64,000 nucleotides of DNA. Origin: Bifidobacterium aesculapii. GTDB lineage: Bacteria; Actinomycetota; Actinomycetes; Actinomycetales; Bifidobacteriaceae. Location: contig NZ_BCFK01000054.1 in the NCBI RefSeq assembly GCF_001417815.1, positions 1-64,000 on the forward strand, in the 5' to 3' direction. The notes under the pieces are model-generated. The model was not told where the DNA came from and ran no database searches. It worked only from the letters and a program-made list of their open reading frames with translations. The translations under genes were made by a program, and so were the position numbers. Shown piece by piece: positions 48,344-57,872 of this stretch (positions are counted from its first letter, which is position 1; the number at the start of each line of letters is the position of its first letter).

Positions 48344-49371
48344 CGCAGGCAGTCATCACGCGGTCCACGGATGGAGCGCAGGGGCCTTCGGGCGAATCGT
48401 GGACGGAACGGTTCAGAAGGGACGTCGACCGACGCTACGTCTCCGACGACCAGGTGGACAGGGCGGCGCGGCTCATCGACGAGATCGCGCGTATGGCGGT
48501 GGCGCGCGGCATGTCCCTCGAGCCGCCTTCCGACCGGTTGTTCGAACGGGCGCAGGAGGCGAAGTGGCCGTGGCCGCACATCGTCGTCAAGGACGGCGAG
48601 GGATTCCTGCGCTCCTTCCATGTGGCGGAGCTGTCGAAGCCGGGCACCGCGCCGAAGCCCCGGAGACTGTCGGGCGAACCGCAGAACGGGATTCCGATGT
48701 GGATCGCCGGCAGGTCGCGGCAGTTCGAGCCGACGGGGGCGTTGTCGCTGCGGGTCGACGGCGACATGCCGCGCACAGGGCAGCGTTCCATGCGCGATAC
48801 GGTGCATTCGCGCATCGAGGAGCGGCTTGGCGTCCTGTTCGAGACGATGGCGGATGACACGCGGCTGGCGCGCGAGTACGCGGAGGCGGAGCGACGTCGC
48901 GAGGTCACCGTCGAACAGGCGCAGCGCGCGTGTCTCGTCGACCGGCTGTACACGGCATTGTGCGACGAGGTGCGCGCGCATGAGGAGCTGCGGCGACAGC
49001 GCTGCTATCTCGATGAGGTCGAGCAGCGTCTGCGCCGCACGGATCCGGACAGGCTGCTCGTCGTCGCCGACGACATCGAGATGATGCGGGAGCATATCGA
49101 CAAGCGCGACCCGCTGACCGGCGGCGGCGTCGCCTGGTGCACCCAGCCGGCGCCCACCGATGTGGACGTGTACGAGTACATGCGCCGCAACAGGCAGGCG
49201 ACCGCGGGCGGCCGGGACGGCGGGTGTGCGGGAGACCCATACCCGGGCGCCCCGTACCCGGACGGCATGTATTCGTCAGGCACGTATTCGGACGACGGGT
49301 TCCCGGCATACGGGAACCGGCCGCAGCCCCACATATCCCCGACGATCGACGACGACGGATTCTTCGACTGA
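48340..49371 (+). CDS. actinobacterial protein of unknown function, divergent from jetABC
   Basis: I do not assign a function. The 343-residue soluble protein has a globular N-terminal half, including WPWPHIVVKDGEGFLRSFHVAEL (about 80-102) and a PTGALSLRV strand. A charged helical segment follows (about 165-240, AREYAEAERRREVTVEQAQRA), and the tail is low-complexity with repeated PY/YPG-type residues and an acidic end DDDGFFD. This layout recalls a broad family of uncharacterised actinobacterial proteins (some mislabelled PE-PGRS). It has no TOPRIM or nuclease motif and is not JetD. It is transcribed away from jetA, so a shared divergent promoter region is possible. AAGGAAG eight bases before ATG 48340 supports the start. 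Confidence 0.75.
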   Translation: MTQAVITRSTDGAQGPSGESWTERFRRDVDRRYVSDDQVDRAARLIDEIARMAVARGMSLEPPSDRLFERAQEAKWPWPHIVVKDGEGFLRSFHVAELSKPGTAPKPRRLSGEPQNGIPMWIAGRSRQFEPTGALSLRVDGDMPRTGQRSMRDTVHSRIEERLGVLFETMADDTRLAREYAEAERRREVTVEQAQRACLVDRLYTALCDEVRAHEELRRQRCYLDEVEQRLRRTDPDRLLVVADDIEMMREHIDKRDPLTGGGVAWCTQPAPTDVDVYEYMRRNRQATAGGRDGGCAGDPYPGAPYPDGMYSSGTYSDDGFPAYGNRPQPHISPTIDDDGFFD

Positions 49372-49409
49372 GGCGGCGGCTCACACGCGGCCCGGCGTGG
49401 CGTGCGCCG

Positions 49410-50996
49410 TCATGGGGTCCGTCGGCGGGCGGCCACGCCGGCTGGCGCATCGCGTGCAGACGGGTCCGGTCCGTCCAGCATGACGATGCGGTCGCACCAT
49501 CCCGCCGCCAGCTCCTCATCATGCGTGACGACCAGCACCGCACGCCCGCCATCCGCCAGACGACGCAGCAGTCCACCCACCCGTTCCATATGCAGCCGGT
49601 CCAGACCGCTGGTCGGTTCGTCGAGAACGATGAGGTCCTTGCCGCACATCAGCGCCGCGCCGATCGCCACACGCTGCTTCTGCCCGCCGGACAGGCTCAT
49701 CGGATGCCGGTCGGCGAACGCCGTCAGGTCGAGCGCGTCGAGAATCGCGTCACATCGCGACCGCGCGTCGGAATCATCAGCACCGAAGCCGATCATGAGC
49801 TCCTCGCGCACCGAAGCGGAGAACAGCTGGTAGTTGACATCCTGCATGACCATGAACCCCGCCCGGGTCAACGCGTGGGGCCCGACCTCGCGCCCCTCCA
49901 GCTCGATGCTCCCCTCCAGTGGTTTCGCCAATCCCGTCAACGTACGCGCCAGCGTCGTCTTGCCGCAGCCGTTGCGCCCCATGAGCCCGACGATCAGACC
50001 GCGCCGCAACGTCAGATCGCCGACGACGCGACGGAACGATCGGCCCGCTCCACGGCCGGCGCCGCCGAACCCGAACCGCGGCCGTCTACGTCGACGATCA
50101 TGGCCGACGATCAGACCGCGCGTACGCAGCAACGGCGCACCGGAACCGTCCTCGTCACCGGCCGCGGCCAACGCGCGGACACGCCGCCGGCATGGTTCCA
50201 GATCGAGCGCGCGCAACCCCATGCCGGCGATCTCGTCGGGCGCAAGCGCGAGGAAGTCGCCAACCGCATACGATCGCACGATTCGTCCTCCGTCGAACAC
50301 CACGTAACGGTCGGCGATGCCATTGAGCCAGGCGAGACGATGCTCGGCGACCAGCACCGCCACGCCGGAATCCTTCATCCGGCGCACCAACACCCGCATG
50401 TCCTCGATCGCCGCCGCATCGAGATTGCCCGTCGGCTCGTCGAGCACCACCAGACGCGGGTCGAGCATGTTCGCCGCCGCCATCGCGATCCGCTGACGCT
50501 GCCCGCCGGACAGTCGCATCAGATCACGGTCAAGCAGCCCCTCCACGCCGAAACGCGCGGCCACCTGCGCCACACGCCGGTTGACCGCCTCCGTCCCCAT
50601 CCCCATGTTCTCGCACGGAAACGCCAGCTCATCGGTCGAATCCGCATTGAAATACTGCGTCTTCGGATTCTGGAACACGCTGCCCACCAACGGCGTCAGA
50701 CGGTCGATCGGCACCCGGGCCGCATCCAGTCCGCACGTCAGGCACGTACCGGCGAACCCGCCATGGAAGAACGAGGGGACCAGACCGTTCGCCACACGGG
50801 TGAGCGTCGTCTTGCCGCACCCGCTCGCCCCGCACAGCACCACGCACTCCCCCGGCGCGACACGCAGCGAGACGCCGTCCAACGCCGCCGGCGTCCCGTC
50901 CGCGCCGCCACGCACACCACCGTCGGCGTCGGCCAGATCGTAGCGGAACGACACGTCACGCACGTCGAGCGCCTCCACGGACCGCGAACCGTCCAT
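49410..50996 (-). CDS. ECF transporter ATPase, two ABC domains fused
   Basis: The 528-residue protein holds two complete ABC domains, each with Walker A (CGASGCGKTTL; MGRNGCGKTTL), Q-loop, signature (LSGGQRQRI; LSGGQKQRV) and Walker B (VVLDEPTGNLD; IVLDEPTSGLD). It therefore replaces separate EcfA1 and EcfA2 subunits. A basic, Gly/Arg-rich linker (about 285-330) joins the domains. The start is one base after the ecfT stop (TGA-G-ATG). With the T and S genes upstream it forms a complete dedicated ECF importer. Confidence 0.92.
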   Translation of the reverse strand: MDGSRSVEALDVRDVSFRYDLADADGGVRGGADGTPAALDGVSLRVAPGECVVLCGASGCGKTTLTRVANGLVPSFFHGGFAGTCLTCGLDAARVPIDRLTPLVGSVFQNPKTQYFNADSTDELAFPCENMGMGTEAVNRRVAQVAARFGVEGLLDRDLMRLSGGQRQRIAMAAANMLDPRLVVLDEPTGNLDAAAIEDMRVLVRRMKDSGVAVLVAEHRLAWLNGIADRYVVFDGGRIVRSYAVGDFLALAPDEIAGMGLRALDLEPCRRRVRALAAAGDEDGSGAPLLRTRGLIVGHDRRRRRPRFGFGGAGRGAGRSFRRVVGDLTLRRGLIVGLMGRNGCGKTTLARTLTGLAKPLEGSIELEGREVGPHALTRAGFMVMQDVNYQLFSASVREELMIGFGADDSDARSRCDAILDALDLTAFADRHPMSLSGGQKQRVAIGAALMCGKDLIVLDEPTSGLDRLHMERVGGLLRRLADGGRAVLVVTHDEELAAGWCDRIVMLDGPDPSARDAPAGVAARRRTP

Positions 50997-50997
50997 C

Positions 50998-51714
50998 TCA
51001 GACCACCCCCGCGATATCCGCAACGAGCGGCAGCGTCGCCGCCGCCATCATCCCCCAATCGCATGCGCGCATGCGGATCGCCGTACGCGACGTGTGCGCG
51101 CCCTCACGGCCGAGACCCTTCGTCAACGCGGCCACCGAGAGGTCCTGCGCCACCGTCGTCGCGTTCATCAGCAACGGCACCAGCACATACTCCAGCGAGC
51201 GCGCCGGATGACGCAGCCACGCCGCCGCGCCCGAGGCGATGCCGCGCAACGCCATCGCCTCGCGGATGCTCCGGTAGTCCCGCGCGACCGTGGGGAAGAA
51301 CCTGATGATCACCACGCACGGCACCACCACCGCCTCAGGCGCCCGCATGCGCCGCAACGCGTACACGAACGCGCTCGCCGAAGTGGTCGCGACCGCATAG
51401 GCGCCGGTCATGAAGCACGGCAGCATCATCGACACGCCCACGGCCAGAGCCGAGACGACATGCAGCTGCGGGACGCCCATCGCATCCGGATCGATCATGG
51501 AGAGCGCGGTGAGCGCCGCGACCGCCACGGCGAAACGCGACGCCATGCGTGTGCGCCCCTCCACCGCCATCGGCGTGAGGAACAGGGCGGCCATGACGAG
51601 CTGCGTGACGAGCACCACATGGAAGAACAGCATGAGGTTCGCGAACAGCAGCAGGACCAGCTTCGTACGCGGGTCGAGCGTGTGCGGACCGGTCCGGGAG
51701 GCGGACGATCCCAT
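50998..51714 (-). CDS. ECF transporter transmembrane subunit EcfT
   Basis: The 238-residue membrane protein belongs to the CbiQ/EcfT family. LDPRTKLVLLLFANLMLFF opens it, and the coupling segment with two Ala-Arg-Gly type motifs is seen as REAMALRGIASG and TKGLGREGAHTS. It couples ATP hydrolysis to the substrate-binding S subunit. The start shares one base with the S-subunit stop (TGATG). Confidence 0.9.
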   Translation of the reverse strand: MGSSASRTGPHTLDPRTKLVLLLFANLMLFFHVVLVTQLVMAALFLTPMAVEGRTRMASRFAVAVAALTALSMIDPDAMGVPQLHVVSALAVGVSMMLPCFMTGAYAVATTSASAFVYALRRMRAPEAVVVPCVVIIRFFPTVARDYRSIREAMALRGIASGAAAWLRHPARSLEYVLVPLLMNATTVAQDLSVAALTKGLGREGAHTSRTAIRMRACDWGMMAAATLPLVADIAGVV

Positions 51715-52397
51715 CAGGCGATGCCGGCCTTGGCGAAGTGCTTCCTCATGAGACGCTGGCCGAACCATCCGCCGAGCAGCGCGCAGACGAGGATCGCGGT
51801 CATCGCGAGAATGAATGTGCCGGTGTTGATGTTCGCGAACACACCTTCGATGTACGCCGCGTCCTTGCCACGCGCCTCAAGACTCGCCACATAGGCGTCC
51901 TTCATGAACCACAGCGGCAGGATCGGCCCGGTCAGGCCGTATGAGAACACGACGTAGGAGACGAGGAGCAGCGTCCTGTTTCGGTACGAGCCCGCACGCG
52001 CGATCAGGTCGGCGGCGAGGGGGAAGACGAGGCTCGCGATGAAGGAGAGCGCGAAATGGCCGGAGACGAACAGGAACAGGCCGATCACCAGTCCCATCAC
52101 GGTGATGCCGCCGAAGCGGCGCAGACGCGCGTCCAGCAGCATGAACACGGGGCCGGAGATGAGCGCCGCGATGGCGGGCAGGAAGATCGAGCCGAAGCCG
52201 CCGGTGAACAGCGTGCTGACCAATGTGGCGACGCACACCATCACGAAATACAGCGCGCTGAATACGCCGATTGTGATGAGGTCGGCGGTGGCGAGGCCCG
52301 TGCCGTTGCGGCGGCCCGTGCCGGCGTGCAGCGCGTCTGTCGACGATGCTGTTGTGGGGTCGGGGGTCTGCGGGGTCACGGTCGGCTCCATTTCCAT
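51714..52397 (-). CDS. ECF transporter S component, MptD/Trep_Strep type
   Basis: The 227-residue protein has five to six hydrophobic segments after a Thr/Pro-rich head. LITIGVFSALYFVMVCVATL opens the membrane part, and KHFAKAGIA closes it in the manner of the Trep_Strep family (MptD-like). The substrate of this S family is not established; a vitamin or small nutrient is likely. It is the first gene of the S-T-AA operon. Confidence 0.85.
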   Translation of the reverse strand: MEMEPTVTPQTPDPTTASSTDALHAGTGRRNGTGLATADLITIGVFSALYFVMVCVATLVSTLFTGGFGSIFLPAIAALISGPVFMLLDARLRRFGGITVMGLVIGLFLFVSGHFALSFIASLVFPLAADLIARAGSYRNRTLLLVSYVVFSYGLTGPILPLWFMKDAYVASLEARGKDAAYIEGVFANINTGTFILAMTAILVCALLGGWFGQRLMRKHFAKAGIA

Positions 52398-52523
52398 ACG
52401 GTCCTATGCGGCTGCCGGTGCCATACGCGGGCCGCCGGCCATCCCAATATATCGGTGGGCGCGCCGGGTGGCAATAGCGATGCACGAACGCACGTCGGCC
52501 GGAGAGACGCCGGCGACGCCGCG

Positions 52524-54125
<1,602 letters not shown>

Positions 54126-54272
54126 GTCGCCTCACCCGTCGCTTTCCGTGTCATGTTGCCGTGGATTTTGCCAACGAACACTATAACGGACGGGATGCCC
54201 GCTGCCGCAGCCGGACGACGGGCGCCGACGGAGGCGGCATCCGCGCCCGTGCCGGCAGTCCGACCGGTCGCG

Positions 54273-55031
54273 TCACTCGGCGGCGGCTGCGGCCTCCTTC
54301 ACGCACCTGAGCGCGTTGAGCGTGCGCGGGTATCCGATGTAGGGCATGCACTGCGAGACGACGGCGATGAGGAACGCCTTGTCGTTGCCGACGGCGATGT
54401 TGGCTTTCGCGTGGGCGGTCAGCTGCGGCTCGCATCCTCCCTGCGCGGCCAGATAGCACAGGGTGATCATTTCGCGGTGGCGGGTATCGAGCCCGGTGCG
54501 CGTGTAGTAGTCGCCGAAGCAGTTGTCGGCGAGCCATTTGTTGATATGCCGCGTGTCTTCGGGGCCGGAATGAGCGAACCCGCGCATCCCCTCGCCGAAG
54601 ATCTCGATCTGCTTGGCCTCACCGGCGGCGGCGCGCGTGTCGGCGGTGACGGTCGCCCGGCCTTCGAGCGGCAGGTCGACGCCTTGGTCGGAGAGCACGT
54701 CGTTGGTGATGTTGAGGAAGGGCAGCACGCGCCCGAAGCCGCAGTAGGCGACCGCCTGATAGACGATCTCCTTGGCCTGGGCGGGGGTCACGCCGCTTTT
54801 CAATGCGACGGGCAGCAGCATCCCGTAGGCGTCCGTGGCCTGGCTGCCGATGAGCGTGGCGAGGATCGCCATGGAACGCGTGGCGTCGTCGAGGTCCGGA
54901 TGGTTCGCGCCCGGCTCGTGCACGACCTCGTCGTAGGCGAAGGCCGAGAACAGGTCGATGAATTCGGGGTCGCACTGGGCGAGCGTGGGTTTGCCGTCGG
55001 CGAACAATCCGCCGTTCCTTCTGCCGAACAT
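54273..55031 (-). CDS. carboxymuconolactone decarboxylase family protein
   Basis: The 252-residue protein has two tandem CMD-like helical domains (about 40-120 and 165-245). The first holds SGVTPAQAKEIVYQAVAYCGFGRVLPFLN and the second CYLAAQGGCEPQLTAHAKANIAVG. The AhpD-type CxxC redox pair is absent, so peroxidase activity is doubtful and the true reaction is unknown. GGAAGGAA sets ATG 55031; an earlier in-frame ATG lacks a ribosome site. Confidence 0.85.
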   Translation of the reverse strand: MFGRRNGGLFADGKPTLAQCDPEFIDLFSAFAYDEVVHEPGANHPDLDDATRSMAILATLIGSQATDAYGMLLPVALKSGVTPAQAKEIVYQAVAYCGFGRVLPFLNITNDVLSDQGVDLPLEGRATVTADTRAAAGEAKQIEIFGEGMRGFAHSGPEDTRHINKWLADNCFGDYYTRTGLDTRHREMITLCYLAAQGGCEPQLTAHAKANIAVGNDKAFLIAVVSQCMPYIGYPRTLNALRCVKEAAAAAE

Positions 55032-55290
55032 GGTTCGTTCCTTCCCGCCCGGCCGCGACGGCCGGGCCCGTCTCATGCGCGCGGGTTCCGTCTGCATGTC
55101 GCCGGCGCCGTATCGCCATACAGGATAGGGGCCGGCGGTCTTCGCGGTCAAATGCCCGCAACCGCATGATGGGGCATACGGGGCGGGCATGGCGGCGCGA
55201 CTACACTGGTGGGTAGCCCGCGACCCGCCGTCGGCGCGCCTTGTTCCGTCGGCACGTACGGGCAGGACGGACGGAACCTAGGAGGTCGCC

Positions 55291-57090
55291 ATGAATACAC
55301 CGAACGATGAGGAACGCCGCGAGGTCCTGCTGCACAGCGCCTTCACGGCTTCGGATGTGCGCGCGATGGAGCGTCCGCTGCTCGACGACGGGGTGCCGCT
55401 GATGCGCATGGCGGCCAACGCGACGGCGCATACGGCCGCGAGGATGCTCGACGACGAGGGCGTCGATATCGAGGACGCGGTCGTGACGCTGCTCGCCGGC
55501 GCCGGCGACAACGGCGGCGATGGACTGTTCGCCGCGGCGATGCTCGCCGAGGAGGGCGCCCAGGTGAACGCCGTGGCGGTGGGCCGTTCCCTGCATGACG
55601 AGGGGTTCGCCGCGTTCGTGCGCGCAGGCGGCAAGGTGCTGGTGCTCGACCCCGACGCCGAGATTCCCGGTTGCACGTCCGGATTCTCGCCGGGCGAGGC
55701 CGGTGAGCGTCTGCAGGCGGCGGTGCGTGTGGCGGATCGTTCGCACCTGGTCATCGACGCGATGACCGGCATCGGGTTGAACGGGCCGTTGCGCGGGGTG
55801 CCCGCCGCGATCGCCTCGGCGCTCGGTCTGCCCGAGGCGGATGCGCGCGGAGGCGCCGGTCCGCTCCCCGACCGTCCGGCGTTGCCGGGTCGCGAATCGG
55901 ACGGGGAGCTGCCGCTGGTGCTCGCCGTGGATACGCCGTCCGGCGTGGGCGTGGACGATGGTTCGCTGGCGGGCGCCTACATTCCGGCGGATGAGACCGT
56001 CATGTTCGGCGCGATGAAGCCGTGTGCGATGCTGCCTCCGGCGACGTTCGCCTGCGGCCGCATCACGCTGGTGGACTTCGGCTTCGATCTGGACGGCGCG
56101 ACGCCGCTCGTCGAGGCGACTGATCGGGATTCGGCCTCCGAGGCGGTACGGCTTCCCCGTGTCGGCGACGCGAAATACTCGCGCGGTGTGGTGGGGCTGG
56201 TCACCGGCTCGTCGCGCTACCCCGGCGCCGCGGTACTGACCGCGAGGGCGGCGGCACGCACGAACGTGGGCATGGTGCGCTACCTCGGCCCGGAACGCCC
56301 GCAGGGCATGGTGCTCGCGGCATTGCCCGAGGCGGTGCTCGGCAAGGGGCACGTACAGTCGTGGGTGGTCGGTTCCGGTGTGCCGGCGGGCGACGGCGAC
56401 GACGCCGGCAACGACGTGCAGCGCGCCACGATCGCCGCATTGCTCGACCATTACGCCGCGGACGCGCAGGACGCGCCGTCGATGCCGCCCGTCGTCGTGG
56501 ACGCGGGTGCGCTCGACCTGCTGCCGGAACGCGTCGTGCCGCAGGTGGTGGTCACGCCCCATGCGGGCGAATTGGCGCGCATGTTGGGCGTCGATGCGGC
56601 GCAGGTCGAGGCCGAACCGCTGCGGTGCGCGCGCGAGGCGCATGATCGCACCGGCGCGACCGTGCTGCTCAAGGGGGCGGCGACGATCGTGGTGGGCGAA
56701 GGCGCGCGCGTGCTGGTCGCGGGTGCCGCGCCGGCGTGGCTGGGCACGGCCGGGGCCGGAGACGTGCTCGCCGGCATGACCGGTGCGCTGCTCGCCCAGA
56801 TGGATACGGACGACGTGGATGACGACGGGGACGACAACGGTCGGAGGGGCGACGAGTCCTCGCCGGCACCGTACGACCCGTTGGCCGTCGCGCGCACGGC
56901 TGCGGCCGCCGCGTATCTGCACGGTTCCGCGGCGGCGATCGCCTCGGAATCGGAGCAGTGCGGATGGGAACCGCCGGAGCTGTTCGGCATGAACGCGCGC
57001 CGTCAGCGCTTCGACACGTTGGGTCACCCGATCGTCGCCTCCGACGTGATCGACGCGATACCCGACGCGCTGGCGGACGCCATCGTCTGA
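55291..57090 (+). CDS. nnr: bifunctional NAD(P)H-hydrate repair enzyme (epimerase and dehydratase)
   Basis: The 599-residue protein repairs hydrated NADH and NADPH. The N-terminal YjeF_N epimerase domain (about 10-270) has LLAGAGDNGGDGLFAA and VIDAMTGIGLNGPL. The C-terminal ribokinase-like dehydratase (about 280-590) has VVVTPHAGELARML, VLLKGAATIV and GTAGAGDVLAGMTGAL with the catalytic aspartate. AGGAGG five bases before the ATG sets the start. It is a single-gene unit, and a hairpin separates it from convergent kdpE. Confidence 0.93.
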   Translation: MNTPNDEERREVLLHSAFTASDVRAMERPLLDDGVPLMRMAANATAHTAARMLDDEGVDIEDAVVTLLAGAGDNGGDGLFAAAMLAEEGAQVNAVAVGRSLHDEGFAAFVRAGGKVLVLDPDAEIPGCTSGFSPGEAGERLQAAVRVADRSHLVIDAMTGIGLNGPLRGVPAAIASALGLPEADARGGAGPLPDRPALPGRESDGELPLVLAVDTPSGVGVDDGSLAGAYIPADETVMFGAMKPCAMLPPATFACGRITLVDFGFDLDGATPLVEATDRDSASEAVRLPRVGDAKYSRGVVGLVTGSSRYPGAAVLTARAAARTNVGMVRYLGPERPQGMVLAALPEAVLGKGHVQSWVVGSGVPAGDGDDAGNDVQRATIAALLDHYAADAQDAPSMPPVVVDAGALDLLPERVVPQVVVTPHAGELARMLGVDAAQVEAEPLRCAREAHDRTGATVLLKGAATIVVGEGARVLVAGAAPAWLGTAGAGDVLAGMTGALLAQMDTDDVDDDGDDNGRRGDESSPAPYDPLAVARTAAAAAYLHGSAAAIASESEQCGWEPPELFGMNARRQRFDTLGHPIVASDVIDAIPDALADAIV

Positions 57091-57096
57091 CGACGT

Positions 57097-57128
57097 GGCC
57101 CCGCCATGGGAGCATTCCCGGCGGGGCC
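57097..57128. terminator. bidirectional terminator between nnr and kdpE
   Basis: GGCCCCGCC and GGCGGGGCC form a perfect 9-bp stem with an inner GGGA/TCCC stem, between two convergent genes. Confidence 0.85.
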
Positions 57129-57158
57129 CGTCCATATGGTGTATGGGGAAGGCTGCGG

Positions 57159-57872
57159 TCAGTCGGCGGCGCCGGTGACGTCGAGACGGTACCCCATGCC
57201 AGTCTCGGTCTTCAGATAGCGCGGATGCGCCGGGTCGGGCTCGATCTTGCGGCGCAGCTGGGAGACGTACAGACGCAGGTAGCCGGTGTCCTTGACATGA
57301 CTGGCGCCCCAGATCGTGGTGAGCATGTCCTGCCGGGTGACGAGCTTGCCCGCGTTGCGCACGAGCACTTCCAGCACCTTCCATTCGGTGGGCGTGAGCT
57401 TGACGCGCACCTGCCGACCCTGACGCCCGCGGAACACCGCGCGCGCGTTGAGGTCCACGGTCACGTCGCCGAACGCGACCGTCGGCGATTCGCTTTCCGC
57501 GGCGTTCTCCAACGTCACGCGCCGCAGCAGGGCGCGGATGCGGGCGAGCAGTTCGTCGATCGAGACCGGCTTGGTCACATAGTCGTCGGCGCCGGCGTCC
57601 AGCGCGGCCACCTTCTCGCGTGCGTCGGTACGGCCGGAGACGACGAGGATGGGGGCTTCGGTCCATCCGCGCACGCCATGGATCACGCCCATGCCGTCCA
57701 TACGTGGCATGCCGAGGTCGAGCACGAACAGGTCGGGGTGCTCGCGGACCGCCACGGTGATGCATTCGACGCCGTCACGGGCCGTCACGATGTCATAGCC
57801 CTGTGAATGCAGGGTGATCTTCAACGCCTTGAGGAACTGCGGATCGTCGTCCGCCACCAGAATCTTCATCAT
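57159..57872 (-). CDS. kdpE: KdpE response regulator
   Basis: The 237-residue OmpR/PhoB-type regulator activates kdpABC at low potassium. The receiver domain (1-120) has the acidic pocket ADDD at 7-10, phospho-Asp52 in FVLDLGMPRMDG and lysine in YVTKPVS; the winged helix (about 135-235) ends YLRLYVSQLRRKIEPDP. Its start overlaps the kdpD stop by four bases. The pair is downstream of kdpABC. Confidence 0.95.
   Translation of the reverse strand: MMKILVADDDPQFLKALKITLHSQGYDIVTARDGVECITVAVREHPDLFVLDLGMPRMDGMGVIHGVRGWTEAPILVVSGRTDAREKVAALDAGADDYVTKPVSIDELLARIRALLRRVTLENAAESESPTVAFGDVTVDLNARAVFRGRQGRQVRVKLTPTEWKVLEVLVRNAGKLVTRQDMLTTIWGASHVKDTGYLRLYVSQLRRKIEPDPAHPRYLKTETGMGYRLDVTGAAD

Noticed and set aside
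48340-49371. The gene beside jetA considered as a missing JetD
   Set aside because: It lacks TOPRIM residues and the DUF3322/DUF2220 layout, and is transcribed in the opposite direction.
54273-55031. CMD-family protein considered as AhpD-type alkyl hydroperoxide reductase partner
   Set aside because: The CxxC pair needed for AhpD activity is not present.
55201-57765. 854-codon minus-strand frame opposite nnr
   Set aside because: The Arg/His-rich composition and full antisense overlap with a clear two-domain NAD(P)HX repair enzyme mark it as a frame artefact.
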